Source of the DNA: Verrucolacustris abundans
Lineage (GTDB): Bacteria > Verrucomicrobiota > Verrucomicrobiia > Methylacidiphilales > Verrucolacustridaceae
Direction: 5' to 3'
Assembly: GCA_965194535.1 (NCBI GenBank)
Contig: OZ239145.1
Coordinates: forward strand, 992,001-1,056,000
Length of the DNA: 64,000 bases
The notes beneath the pieces are model-generated. The model was given only the letters and a program-made list of their open reading frames with translations, searched no databases and was not told the DNA's origin. The position numbers and the translations under genes are program-made. The stretch's first letter is position 1. Each line of letters begins with the position of its first letter. This document shows positions 8,739 to 17,439 of the stretch, piece after piece.

Positions 8739-11039
8739 GTGAGCGAGTTTAGCGAGACCCCACCATCTTATGGGTATGGTGCAGCGACCCAGAATGCAGG
8801 GGAAGCCTCGTTTCACGTCAACGACTTATGGCGTGTTATCCGGAATCGTTGGCCCACCTCCATAACCATCTTAACGCTGGTGATGGCGACAGGATTCGTC
8901 GTCACAAAGTTACAACCTAAAATTTATGAATCTTCCGCTGTTTTACGCGTCGAAAAAGAGAACCGTGATTTGCAGGTTTTCCAAACCTCCTTTGAGGCAT
9001 TCGATCCGGTATTCTTTCAGACCGAATTCGAGCTGATTCAAAGTAAAAAAGTCCTATACCCAGTCATCACAAAGTTGGGAGTGGCATCGCGTCTCTGCAA
9101 GGCGATGGAGTTGCCCGAGGGGTCTATCAGCGATGATCAGGCCTTTATGATTTTCAGAAAGAGCTATCTGGAGGTCAGACCGTTTCGAAACACCAAGCTT
9201 ATCGAAGTCGTGTGTCAAAGCACCCAACCCGAGGAAGCGGCCTTGTATGCGAACACAATTACGGATTCGTATGAGGAGTTTCGGCGAAGTGAAATTACCG
9301 GAAGAAGTGATTCGGGTTTGAAAGTTCTGGATGGGGAAGTGCAAAAGCAGAAAAAATTGGTTAGTGAGGCCGCTGCCAAAGTCGAGTCTCTCCGAAGGGA
9401 TTTGAAAATCGATGAACTCCCTGGCGCAAGTGCTCAAGTTCAATCCACCACGCTATCCGATATGGAGATTCAAAGGAAAGAGGCCGCACTGAGTGAATTA
9501 CGCTCGGATATGATTTCTAGGAAAGTCCGTCTTGAGAAAGTCGCGGATTTAACAATCGAGCAACTTGAATCCACTTTGCCTGCTCTTCAACTTGAGGACA
9601 GCACGACAGCCTCAACCAAGCAGCAGTATTTGCAGGCGCTGCAAAATGTGGCTTCGATGCAGAAGCAGGGGTATGGCAAAAAGCATCCGGAGATGCAGGC
9701 GGCGATCAAGGCTGTGGCGGAGCGGCGAGATCAGCTCAATAAACTCGTTACGGGAATCCGAAGGGCTTTGTCGATTGATCTGAGTGTGGCCCAAGCACGT
9801 GTCGAGAGCCTCGAGAAAGAGGTGACTGAATTGCGTGGGCAGTTGAGGGCAGACAGGACAGATCGTTTGGCACCCTATAATGAAGCAAGACGTGATTTCG
9901 AGACTCAAAGCCAGCTCTTGGAGGTTTTAATGTCTCGGTACCGTCAGCAGTCGGTTGAGTCACGGATTGAAACAAGGCCTGTGCAGGTAGTGAATCGTGC
10001 TGAACCGGGAGTTCGTCCCGTAAAACCCAATCTCAAACTGAATCTAGCCCTTAGCATGGTGGTGGGTCTGGTTTTAGGGTTGAGCTTGGCATTCTTCATT
10101 GAGTACTTGGATACAAGTATCAAGACGATGGATGACGTTGAGAGATTTTTGGGGATCAGTGTTCTGGCAGTAATTCCAAAGGGAGCAAAGTTTCTATCTC
10201 AAGACGATCCAAATTCGCGCTTTGCCGAGGGGTATCGAATTCTTTGTGCTAAGCTCAATTTAACTGGAGCACGTTCAATTGCTCGCACGATCACTGTTCT
10301 GAGTGGTGGGCCGGGTGAGGGCAAATCAACCACCATCTTTAATCTGGCATGGGTATGCGCGCAAAGTGGAATGAAGGTTCTTTTGATCGATGGCGATATA
10401 CGTAGGCCAAATGCACATAACGCTTTGCAAATCGAAAATACACTGGGCCTTGGGGAGTACCTTGCTGGACAGGCCTCTTTGGATGAACTTATTCAAACAA
10501 CTTCTATTCCTAATCTTGAGGTTCTGACAGCCGGAAGTTTGGGGCCAGAGGATTTGGGTGGTTTCAGTCGCGCAAGATTTTCTTCCTTACTGGAAACCTG
10601 TCGTCCGAACTATGATGTAATTCTTGTGGATTCACCTCCTGTGCTGGGAATCAGTGATGCATCCGTGATTAGTCAAGAGGTCGATGTAACTCTGCTCCTT
10701 ATTCAGCATCGCCGCTATCCAAGAAATGTGTCCCAAAGAGCGAAGCGAGTCATCGAGGACGTTGGGGGAAAACTCTTTGGTGTCATATTGAATAACGTGA
10801 ATATCAAGACGGATGATAACTACTACTACTATGCAGGTTATTCGACTCAGTATGGCTATAAAAAGCGCACTCCAAGGGGCCCTAGGGGTAAGCAGTCAAC
10901 CAGTAGGGCAACTACCCCAGCGCAGGTTTTGCCTGAAAATGAGATTGAGGCTCAAGTAATTGAGGAGCCTAATTTAGAAACTCAAGAAACTCCAAAAATC
11001 ACTTTTGTACGCCCCCCGCAGGGTCAGGACAGGTTCTAA
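8739..11039 (+). CDS. Wzc-like polysaccharide co-polymerase with bacterial tyrosine kinase domain
   Basis: The 766-residue inner-membrane protein controls polymerisation and export of a capsule- or EPS-type polymer. TM1 is near residues 36-54, followed by a Wzz domain and a long coiled-coil periplasmic region, then TM2 near 430-450. The cytoplasmic BY-kinase has Walker A (GGPGEGKS, Lys529), Walker A' (VLLIDGDIRRP) and Walker B (VILVDSPP). A C-terminal Tyr cluster (NYYYYAGYSTQYGY, about 694-711) is the expected autophosphorylation tail, followed by a Pro-rich end. It starts with GTG. Its stop shares one base with the ATG of the Wza-like gene (TAATG). Confidence 0.9.
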   Translation: MSEFSETPPSYGYGAATQNAGEASFHVNDLWRVIRNRWPTSITILTLVMATGFVVTKLQPKIYESSAVLRVEKENRDLQVFQTSFEAFDPVFFQTEFELIQSKKVLYPVITKLGVASRLCKAMELPEGSISDDQAFMIFRKSYLEVRPFRNTKLIEVVCQSTQPEEAALYANTITDSYEEFRRSEITGRSDSGLKVLDGEVQKQKKLVSEAAAKVESLRRDLKIDELPGASAQVQSTTLSDMEIQRKEAALSELRSDMISRKVRLEKVADLTIEQLESTLPALQLEDSTTASTKQQYLQALQNVASMQKQGYGKKHPEMQAAIKAVAERRDQLNKLVTGIRRALSIDLSVAQARVESLEKEVTELRGQLRADRTDRLAPYNEARRDFETQSQLLEVLMSRYRQQSVESRIETRPVQVVNRAEPGVRPVKPNLKLNLALSMVVGLVLGLSLAFFIEYLDTSIKTMDDVERFLGISVLAVIPKGAKFLSQDDPNSRFAEGYRILCAKLNLTGARSIARTITVLSGGPGEGKSTTIFNLAWVCAQSGMKVLLIDGDIRRPNAHNALQIENTLGLGEYLAGQASLDELIQTTSIPNLEVLTAGSLGPEDLGGFSRARFSSLLETCRPNYDVILVDSPPVLGISDASVISQEVDVTLLLIQHRRYPRNVSQRAKRVIEDVGGKLFGVILNNVNIKTDDNYYYYAGYSTQYGYKKRTPRGPRGKQSTSRATTPAQVLPENEIEAQVIEEPNLETQETPKITFVRPPQGQDRF

Positions 11040-11731
11040 TGCATCACGTCCAAATTGCCCTATGGATCGTCGCATTTGTTTTGGTGCCGTTACCCCTCTT
11101 GTCTCAATCCATTCAGGTGGGAACAGCCTCTCAGACAATCCTTGCGACTAATGCTCCGACAGTTGGTAATGCTCCATCGACCTCAAGACCCATATCCGAT
11201 TCGATGGTTTCTCCTACTGCAACGATTGTTGCCGCAAATATCGATACAAGTGACTTATTGCGGGGTGGCGACACTTTGATCATCCGTCTTACAGGTGTGC
11301 CCACACAAGATCAGGGAATATTTGAGGTTAAGATTGATGAAAGCGGCAAAATTTCGATGCCCCATATTGGTAGCCTTGTGGCGGCCAACAATACAACGGT
11401 AGAGCTGAAAAAGTTGATTGAATCGACCTATCTAAAGGAGGAGATTTTCACCAATCCGAATGTAACAGTGGACCTTAAGGAGCAAAGGTTTGTGGATGTG
11501 ACAGGGGAGGTAAGGATGCCTCAGCGTGTGCCTTACACGAAAGATCTTACGGCTTTGGGGGCAGTTGCCGCATGTGGAGGATTTACAGATTTTGCCAATC
11601 GACGGCGTGTTCGTTTAACCCAAGGCGGACAAACCCAAGAGTTTAACGCAAAGGAAATCCAGGCCGACCAGGGTCGTGATATTCGCCTCAAGCCCAATGA
11701 CAAGATTCAGGTAGACCGGAGCATTTTCTGA
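11039..11731 (+). CDS. Wza-like polysaccharide export protein (Poly_export/SLBB)
   Basis: The 230-residue exported protein has signal peptide IALWIVAFVLVPLPLLSQS. A Ser/Thr/Pro-rich linker precedes a Poly_export domain (RGGDTLIIRLTG, DESGKISMPHIGSL, TNPNVTVDLKE) and one SLBB domain (VTGEVRMPQRVPYTKDLTALGAVAACGG). There is no lipobox Cys and no C-terminal amphipathic barrel helix as in E. coli Wza, so the separate beta-barrel encoded upstream may provide the outer-membrane pore. Its stop TGA overlaps the proposed CTG start of nadD. Confidence 0.85.
   Translation: MHHVQIALWIVAFVLVPLPLLSQSIQVGTASQTILATNAPTVGNAPSTSRPISDSMVSPTATIVAANIDTSDLLRGGDTLIIRLTGVPTQDQGIFEVKIDESGKISMPHIGSLVAANNTTVELKKLIESTYLKEEIFTNPNVTVDLKEQRFVDVTGEVRMPQRVPYTKDLTALGAVAACGGFTDFANRRRVRLTQGGQTQEFNAKEIQADQGRDIRLKPNDKIQVDRSIF
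11718..11721 (+). promoter_or_regulatory. Shine-Dalgarno GGAG supporting a CTG start of nadD
   Basis: GGAG is followed by six bases (CATTTT) and then CTG at 11728. This ideal spacing marks CTG as the initiation codon. No ATG, GTG or TTG exists in frame between the in-frame stop at 11698 and a TTG at 11776 that lies inside the active-site motif. Confidence 0.6.
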
Positions 11732-12297
11732 GCCAACGAATTGGATTATTTGGAGGATCCTTCGATCCTTTTCACTTGGGCCACTTTCTTATTGGGCGAA
11801 TCGCCTGGGAGAGTCTTCGTTTAGACAAAGTCGTTTATCTTCCATGCGCCCATTCGCCGCTCAAGTCGTTTCAACCAAAAGCTAGTGCAAAAGAGCGTTT
11901 AAACTGGTTAAAGAAAGGCATTTTAGGAGAGAAGTGGGCTCAGGTTTCTGATTGGGAAATAAAACGTACTGGAGTTTCCTATTCTGTGGATACGGCTGCT
12001 TACTGGAAAAGGCAGGTTCCCAATGGAGACCTTTTCTGGATTATGGGTTCAGACCAGTGGCGTTTGCTTCCTCAGTGGAAGGACTTTCGTCGATTGGCTC
12101 GCTGGGTTCATTTCTTGGTTTTTCCAAGACCTGAAACTCCAAAACCGAGGCGTGGAATTCACATGACAATTTTGCCCGTTCGATTTGATCTCTCATCGAC
12201 TGAAATTAGGCAAAGAGTTATGAGGGGACTCTCGATTCGAGGATTGGTTTTAGAAGATCTGGAGAAGTGTATATGCGAAAGTGGGTCCTACCGATGA
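11728..12297 (+). CDS. nadD: Nicotinate-nucleotide adenylyltransferase, probable CTG start
   Basis: NadD adenylates nicotinate mononucleotide in NAD synthesis. The N-terminal nucleotide-binding motif is RIGLFGGSFDPFHLGH, with the HxGH signature; the C-terminal ISSTxIR-type motif appears as LSSTEIRQRV. The first conventional start (TTG at 11776) would cut into the HxGH region and give an inactive protein. The frame closes upstream at a TGA (11698), so translation must begin at a rare codon. CTG at 11728 is preferred because it forms a CTGA overlap with the previous stop and has GGAG six bases upstream; ATT at 11740 is a weaker alternative. The CTG start gives 189 residues, normal for NadD. Confidence 0.85.
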   Translation: MSQRIGLFGGSFDPFHLGHFLIGRIAWESLRLDKVVYLPCAHSPLKSFQPKASAKERLNWLKKGILGEKWAQVSDWEIKRTGVSYSVDTAAYWKRQVPNGDLFWIMGSDQWRLLPQWKDFRRLARWVHFLVFPRPETPKPRRGIHMTILPVRFDLSSTEIRQRVMRGLSIRGLVLEDLEKCICESGSYR

Positions 12298-12644
12298 TTC
12301 CCGAGGGTTTGGAATTAGCCAAGGTTGCAGCAAGTTTGGCGCTCAATAAAAAAGCAATCGACCCTGTTATCCTCGATCTTCGCAAGGTGGGTGGTCCTTC
12401 GGATTTCTTTGTGATTGTTTCGGCAGAAAACGAGCCACAGATAAAAGCCATCGCAGGCGAGATTGAGCGTGGGGTTGAGAGTGCGGGTCGGAGGGTATTT
12501 CGCTCTACTGGGCAAGCGGCGAGCCAATGGATGATTTTGGACTATGGGGACGTTTTGGTACACATCATGCACTCTGCGCGCCGTAACTTTTACCGCTTGG
12601 AAAGCCTTTGGGGTGATGCGGAAAGAGTGAGCGTCTTAATCTAG
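12273..12644 (+). CDS. rsfS: Ribosome silencing factor RsfS (Iojap family)
   Basis: RsfS binds ribosomal protein uL14 and blocks subunit joining in starvation. The family core is visible as VILDLRKVGGPSDFFVIVSA, TGQAASQWMILDYGDVLVHIMH and ARRNFYRLESLWGDAERV. The nadD-rsfS pairing is widespread in bacteria and supports both calls. The start is uncertain. ATG at 12273 has GGAG at 12261-12264, eight bases upstream; ATG at 12294 forms an ATGA overlap with the nadD stop and gives 116 residues. Either is compatible with the family. Confidence 0.9.
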   Translation: MRKWVLPMIPEGLELAKVAASLALNKKAIDPVILDLRKVGGPSDFFVIVSAENEPQIKAIAGEIERGVESAGRRVFRSTGQAASQWMILDYGDVLVHIMHSARRNFYRLESLWGDAERVSVLI

Positions 12645-12666
12645 TCCTGCAAGGTGCCTTGGGTTG

Positions 12667-14370
12667 TCACATCTCCTCAAGGGTAGATATACCAAGAAGA
12701 TTTAAGCCATCCCGCAATACGTCTCCTGTAAGACCTGTTAGTGTGAGGCGGGACTCCTGTAATGATTGTGTTTTGGCTTGAAGGACAGGACAGTTTTCGA
12801 AAAACCGATGGAATAGGCCTGCAGTTTCAAAGAGGTATCCGCAAAGGTGGTGGGGCTTACGATCAGATGCGGCAAGTTCAACGACATCACTAAAACGCAG
12901 TAAGTGACGCGAAAGCTCCTCCTCCGCGGGTTCTTCAAGGTGGATCTTATGAGAAGGAGGGGCATTCACCCCAGCTTTCCTCAGAATTGAGCGAGAACGA
13001 ACATAGGCGTTTAAAATGTAGGGCGCAGTGTTGCCATCAAAAGCCAACAATTTCTCCCAAGTAAAAACATAGTCGAGATTTCGGCCTGGCATCTGATCCG
13101 CATACTTGAGGCTCGCAATACCGAGGAGTTCGGATTTCGTCTCAAGTGTCTTTTCGTCAAGATCCTGACGTTTTTCTGAAAGGATTTTCTTTGCGCGGTC
13201 CTTAGCCTCGTTCAGTAGATCGATCAATTTAATGGGGGAGCCATCCCGGCTTTTTAGGGGCTTTCGGTCCGGTCCAAGTATGGAGCCAAACCAAACATGC
13301 TCCAGAGGAACAGTTTTGCCCCATCGAATCGCAGTGTCGAAAAGCCATTGAAAGTGAAGTTGTTGCCGTCCATCAGTCACATAAATGATTCGGTCTGCAT
13401 GAAGTTCAAGAATGCGAGATTGGAGGGCTGCCAGATCGGTCGTTCCGTAAAGAAAAGCTCCATCCGATTTACGTATCAAAAAAGGTTCTTCTGAAATCTT
13501 AGGATTTTTAACTACGACGGCTCCCTGGCTCTGTTCAGCAATCCCTTTTTTAAGCAACTCGTCCACCACAATCGAAAGTTGCGATTGATAGGAACTTTCA
13601 CCCTTTTCGAGATCGAAAGTTACCCCTAATCGTCGATAGATTTCTTGGAAGTGCTCTGAAGATCGTTGGCAAAAGTGTTTCCAATCTTGAGTCCGTTGCG
13701 GTTCACCTGATTGAAGGGCAGCCAGTTCTGCTCGCGCCAACACCATCTTGGCAGGATCTGCCTCTGACTCTTCGTGTCCCTTCTTGTAAAACTCCTCCAG
13801 TTGCTCGATGGAGCGGGATGGATCTAGAGGGGGTCGACCTGCGTTCCTATAAGCGAGGAGGAGTTTGCCAAATTGTGTCCCCCAGTCGCCTAGATGGTTA
13901 ATTCGAATTACTTTGTGACCACACCGAGTAAGGAGCCGTGATAGGGTATCCCCTAGAAGGGTTGAGCGAATGTGCCCCACATGCATGGCCTTTGCGATAT
14001 TTGGAGAGCTAAAATCAATGACGATAGTTTCTGGCTTTGTAGTTGCTGTAATTCCAAGGGATGGATCCTTTCTTAAGCTTTCTACTGCTTGGGCTACAGC
14101 AGCGGGCTGAACTCGGTAATTCACGAAACCGCTTCCCGCAACTTCCGGGGTTTCCCAATTTGGCGGAGGGGCACACTCTTTGGCTAAACGAGAGGCGATA
14201 TCCCGAGGGTTTTCTCCTACCTGTTTTGCCGCGACCATCGGCAGGTGAGTTTGAAAGTGTCCGTGTCGAGGATCCGTGCAAGCCCGAACCCATGGGCCTG
14301 AGCCTATCTGGGGAAAGTGTTTTTGTGCCCAGGTTTGAACACGAGCTTCGAGTTCGGCGCGAAGTGACAT
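12667..14370 (-). CDS. argS: Arginyl-tRNA synthetase
   Basis: This class I aminoacyl-tRNA synthetase charges tRNA-Arg. The N-terminal additional domain leads into the HIGH-type motif AKAMHVGHIRSTLLGD, followed by IRINHLGDWGTQFGKLL. Later come FLYGTTDLAAL and the C-terminal helical anticodon-binding domain, ending LRDGLNLLGI. The KMSKS equivalent is KSRDGSP, within the variation seen in bacterial ArgRS. At 567 residues the length is ordinary. The start shares a base with the upstream EIIA stop, so the two are coupled. It converges with rsfS over a 22-bp gap that shows no convincing terminator. Confidence 0.96.
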   Translation of the reverse strand: MSLRAELEARVQTWAQKHFPQIGSGPWVRACTDPRHGHFQTHLPMVAAKQVGENPRDIASRLAKECAPPPNWETPEVAGSGFVNYRVQPAAVAQAVESLRKDPSLGITATTKPETIVIDFSSPNIAKAMHVGHIRSTLLGDTLSRLLTRCGHKVIRINHLGDWGTQFGKLLLAYRNAGRPPLDPSRSIEQLEEFYKKGHEESEADPAKMVLARAELAALQSGEPQRTQDWKHFCQRSSEHFQEIYRRLGVTFDLEKGESSYQSQLSIVVDELLKKGIAEQSQGAVVVKNPKISEEPFLIRKSDGAFLYGTTDLAALQSRILELHADRIIYVTDGRQQLHFQWLFDTAIRWGKTVPLEHVWFGSILGPDRKPLKSRDGSPIKLIDLLNEAKDRAKKILSEKRQDLDEKTLETKSELLGIASLKYADQMPGRNLDYVFTWEKLLAFDGNTAPYILNAYVRSRSILRKAGVNAPPSHKIHLEEPAEEELSRHLLRFSDVVELAASDRKPHHLCGYLFETAGLFHRFFENCPVLQAKTQSLQESRLTLTGLTGDVLRDGLNLLGISTLEEM

Positions 14371-14825
14371 TATGGGGTTTGAAGAAGTGCTAGGATTTCG
14401 GGTATCCCGGCAGCTTGTAGAAGCTTTGATTTGATACCTCGGCGATTAAAGAATTTTGCCACGGTTGCCAGTGTCTGAAGATGTAGCTGAGCTTGGTCTG
14501 GAGGGGTAAGAATTAGAAAAAAAAGATTCACTAACTTGCCGTCTACGGCCTCGCAATCAATGCCTTGCGGGCTTCGAGCGAGCAAAAAGCATGGTTTTGT
14601 TAGTTTGGGTATCGTCGCATGAGGAAGGGCAAAGCCTCCCCCCATCGCAGTAGTCATTTTAGCCTCCCTGGCCAGTAGGCACTCCAAGCAGGAGGCCAAG
14701 ATATCTTTACTTATAAACCCATTATCAGCAAGGGTTTGTAGCATTAAACTATAGGCTGAATTCCTGTCTTTGGCAGAGAGGTCTGCGATCAGGTTTGTCT
14801 CCTTGATAAGGTCTGGAACAAGCAC
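14370..14825 (-). CDS. PTS EIIA domain protein (PtsN/fructose type)
   Basis: This is a single-domain EIIA of 151 residues with the phosphoacceptor His69 in GGGFALPHATIP and the following LLARSPQGIDCEAVDGKLVNLFFLIL. Stand-alone EIIA proteins of this class usually serve regulation (the nitrogen PTS) rather than sugar uptake, and no EIIB or EIIC gene lies nearby. Its stop overlaps the argS start (TGATG type). The upstream gene is 12 bp away. Which regulatory target it serves cannot be read from the sequence. Confidence 0.85.
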   Translation of the reverse strand: MLVPDLIKETNLIADLSAKDRNSAYSLMLQTLADNGFISKDILASCLECLLAREAKMTTAMGGGFALPHATIPKLTKPCFLLARSPQGIDCEAVDGKLVNLFFLILTPPDQAQLHLQTLATVAKFFNRRGIKSKLLQAAGIPEILALLQTP

Positions 14826-14837
14826 GGGGCAAGTGTT

Positions 14838-15569
14838 TTAGGCGGAATGAGGTAGGTAGTGCAAGAGCAGGCCTGTGATCCAGTGGGCAATGGAGGTGTA
14901 AGTCCATGCCCAATCGCTTCCTAGATGGAGTAAGGTATCACCCAAAGGGGAGGGCCGAAACGTTGACCAGAGTAGCCCTCCAATGAGGAAAGCATTTCCA
15001 AGAATAATCAAGGTCAGGGAGAAAAACCTGCCATAGATCAGGAAGTCGGGTTGCCGAGTCGGGAAAAGGTCGAAGGTGAAGGCGTAGTGGTACCCCCAAA
15101 TGGCCCCCCAAAGTCCCAAGACCGGAAGGGGAAACTGTTGTAATTCCGGCCAAATCCGGGTTCCTGCAAGCCACAGAATTCCCGCGATCATTGGATAAAA
15201 AGGAAAAATATAGGGAGCTAGGCTGATCCATGGCGAGACCCGATCGGAGAGGACTTTCCCACCCTTGGAACTTGCTTGGAGGGAGTGAACCTTGCCGCCG
15301 CTCATCCAGACGGCTAGGGCGTGAGTGAGTTCGTGGCCTAAGACATAAATCCCACGGGGCCTGGGGAGGGCAAAAAATGCAACGCACGCGAGGATGAAAC
15401 CCCCGGCAAAAACCATGACACCAGCCCAAGGGAAGCCTGGTGTCTGTGTTATGTTCCTAAACAGTTTTCCAAAGAAAAGCAGGGTAGCAACCAGTCCTGG
15501 CCAAAGGAGTAGGGCGAAGCCTAGGCGGAGGAAGTTCATGGATTGACGCGGGGGATGGGTTTCGGGCAT
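14838..15569 (-). CDS. Putative M50-type intramembrane metalloprotease
   Basis: The 243-residue membrane protein has about six hydrophobic helices. Residues 79-83 read HELTH within YVLGHELTHALAVWMSGGKV, the HExxH zinc motif lying at a membrane helix as in site-2-protease/M50 enzymes. A later DLFPTRQPDF segment may be the degenerate counterpart of the second metal motif (NxxPxxxxDG); its acidic residue is retained. The substrate is unknown. It is divergent from rpsT with only 11 bp between starts, so the rpsT promoter must lie inside this gene. ATG at 15539 is an alternative start, but AAGG upstream of 15569 favours the longer form. Confidence 0.55.
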   Translation of the reverse strand: MPETHPPRQSMNFLRLGFALLLWPGLVATLLFFGKLFRNITQTPGFPWAGVMVFAGGFILACVAFFALPRPRGIYVLGHELTHALAVWMSGGKVHSLQASSKGGKVLSDRVSPWISLAPYIFPFYPMIAGILWLAGTRIWPELQQFPLPVLGLWGAIWGYHYAFTFDLFPTRQPDFLIYGRFFSLTLIILGNAFLIGGLLWSTFRPSPLGDTLLHLGSDWAWTYTSIAHWITGLLLHYLPHSA

Positions 15570-15580
15570 TCTTTGACCTT

Positions 15581-15835
15581 ATGGCCAATACTGCTTCTGC
15601 TGCAAAACAAGCCCGTGGGGCTTTGCGTCGTCGTGCTGTGAACCGTCTTCTTCTGGATCATGCTCGTCTGGCCCAAAAGAAAGTTGTGGCTCTTATCACA
15701 GCAGGAAAAAAGGATGAGGCGGCTAAGCTCTTTCCAGAACTTCAGCGCCGTCTCGATCGCGCCGCAAAAGGCAAAGCCATCCATCATAACCGGTCTGCTC
15801 GCATTAAATCTCGGATCGCTCACAAGCTTCGATAA
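15581..15835 (+). CDS. rpsT: 30S ribosomal protein S20
   Basis: The 84-residue, Lys/Arg/Ala-rich, all-helical protein matches S20: N-terminal MANTASAAKQARGALRRRAV and C-terminal KGKAIHHNRSARIKSRI. It binds 16S rRNA early in 30S assembly. No clear Shine-Dalgarno sequence precedes the ATG; the bases just upstream are pyrimidine-rich. Translational autocontrol is known for S20 in E. coli, but no hairpin is evident here. It stands alone between divergent and convergent neighbours. Confidence 0.95.
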   Translation: MANTASAAKQARGALRRRAVNRLLLDHARLAQKKVVALITAGKKDEAAKLFPELQRRLDRAAKGKAIHHNRSARIKSRIAHKLR

Positions 15836-15837
15836 CT

Positions 15838-16701
15838 TCAGTCAGCACCGCTCTTGAGGCGGGCGGATTGAATCCACGCTTCACTCCCAAAGTAATCTTT
15901 CGCCATGGATACAACTCGATCTACCTCTTTCTGGGTCTGCCATAGACCGAAGACAGTGGACCCGCTTCCACTCATTCGCGCTGCAAGTACGCCAGATTGT
16001 TTTTGTAACCACTCCCGAGCGGAACGAATCCAAATAAATTTCTTTTCGACAGGGCCCTCCAAGTCATTACGAGGACAAAGGGTTAACCTAGAATTGTCCC
16101 CTTGGGTGAGGTGAAGAGGGAGACCTTCGGGACTTGGGGTGGGCGTCTTGGCGTATGCTGCGTAAGCAGCGGCTGTGGGGGATGGAAAGCCAGGATGAAT
16201 AAGGATTGCCCAGGGAAGATCTTTTAGGTGCATCGGTTGAATGATTTCTCCGCGACCCGTTGCACGCGCGGCATAGGGCTGGAGAAAAAAGGGAACATCA
16301 CTTCCTAATTCGCTCCCAAGGGAAGACAGATCCTCATCTGTGACAGAAATCGACCAAAGGTTTCGCAGAAGTAGAAGTGTGGAGGCAGCGTCACTACTTC
16401 CGCCTCCTAGTCCTGCTCCCTGAGGAATTGCCTTTTTTAAGTGTAAACGAACCCCGAGACCCTTTGCTGCATACTTGTGAAGCGATTGAGCCGCCCGAAG
16501 AACAAGGTTGTCACTCCCATGAGAGAGTTTGGAGTCGCCCTCGACAACGAGTGTGCATTGTCCGTCGCTTGTGAGCTCAGCGTCTAAGGTGTCGAAGAGA
16601 TCGACTCTGATGAAAAATGTATCAATAGGGTGAAAGCCGTCAGGTCTACGCCGACCCAATCGAAGGTCTAGGTTGATCTTGGCATAGGCACGAGTTGTCA
16701 T
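15838..16701 (-). CDS. ispE: 4-diphosphocytidyl-2-C-methyl-D-erythritol kinase
   Basis: This GHMP kinase of the MEP isoprenoid pathway phosphorylates CDP-methylerythritol. The family shows in AYAKINLDLRLGRRRPDGFH at the N-terminus, the ATP-binding glycine-rich motif PQGAGLGGGSSDAAS and the C-terminal RMSGSGSTVFGLW. The 287-residue length is typical. Products of this pathway feed the heme A farnesyltransferase and the carotenoid genes elsewhere in the window. It is divergent from pyrF with 20 bp between the starts, and its stop nearly abuts the stop of rpsT. Confidence 0.95.
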   Translation of the reverse strand: MTTRAYAKINLDLRLGRRRPDGFHPIDTFFIRVDLFDTLDAELTSDGQCTLVVEGDSKLSHGSDNLVLRAAQSLHKYAAKGLGVRLHLKKAIPQGAGLGGGSSDAASTLLLLRNLWSISVTDEDLSSLGSELGSDVPFFLQPYAARATGRGEIIQPMHLKDLPWAILIHPGFPSPTAAAYAAYAKTPTPSPEGLPLHLTQGDNSRLTLCPRNDLEGPVEKKFIWIRSAREWLQKQSGVLAARMSGSGSTVFGLWQTQKEVDRVVSMAKDYFGSEAWIQSARLKSGAD

Positions 16702-16721
16702 GAAGGATGATTCCAGATTAA

Positions 16722-17414
16722 ATGGTTAAGGTGAAATCGGACCAAATCATTCTCGCTCTTGATGTGGATTCTGCAGAAGAAGCGCTGGGTTGGGCTAAAC
16801 GATTTCGCGGTAAGGTGGGAATCTTTAAGGTCGGCTTACAGCTTTTTCTTAGGGCAGGGGAAGAGGTTCTTACAGGACTGCAACGATTGGACGTTCCAAT
16901 CTTTTTGGATCTGAAATTCCATGATATACCCAAAACCGTGGGGCAGGCTGTACGGGCAGTAGCAACCTGGAAGCCACTGCTCCTGACTATCCATGCCTCG
17001 GGTGGAAAGGATATGATGGAAGCGGCTGTGTCCTTTGCCCCAAAGGAGACTCGAGTTCTTGGAGTTACCCTTTTAACGAGTTTAAGCGAGAAAGCTGTTC
17101 GTGCTTCAGGGTGGGAAGCTGGAGTTGAAGCAACGGTCGAGCAACTGTCAGATTTGGCTAGGCAGTCGGGTTTGTCTGGGGTCGTTTGTAGTCCCCATGA
17201 GGCCAAAAAAACGAGATCCTCTTGGGGCCCAAAAGCGGAAATTGTGACGCCAGGAGTTCGGTTGCCAGGTGCACAAGCGGATGACCAAGCGCGCTCCAAG
17301 TCACCTTTCGAGGCCATTGCAGATGGAGCAAGCCGAATTGTGATAGGCCGCCCGATTCTAACCAGTGCAGATCCCGAAACCGTCTTGGAATCGATTCTTT
17401 CTGAGTCTGCTTGA
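16722..17414 (+). CDS. pyrF: Orotidine 5'-phosphate decarboxylase
   Basis: PyrF performs the last step of UMP synthesis. Visible elements are ILALDVDSAEEAL, the catalytic Lys/Asp array in DLKFHDIPKTVG, CSPHEA, IVTPGVRLPGAQADDQ and the phosphate-binding IVIGRPIL. The 230-residue length fits the bacterial family. The gene stands alone: divergent from ispE and convergent with lptB, with 25 bp between stops. Confidence 0.96.
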   Translation: MVKVKSDQIILALDVDSAEEALGWAKRFRGKVGIFKVGLQLFLRAGEEVLTGLQRLDVPIFLDLKFHDIPKTVGQAVRAVATWKPLLLTIHASGGKDMMEAAVSFAPKETRVLGVTLLTSLSEKAVRASGWEAGVEATVEQLSDLARQSGLSGVVCSPHEAKKTRSSWGPKAEIVTPGVRLPGAQADDQARSKSPFEAIADGASRIVIGRPILTSADPETVLESILSESA

Positions 17415-17439
17415 ATCGTTTTGCCTGTAGGAAGCGGCC

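Noticed and set aside
12645..12666. Terminator hairpin between rsfS and argS
   Set aside because: The CAAGG/CCTTG pairing leaves only a two-base loop and no T tract.
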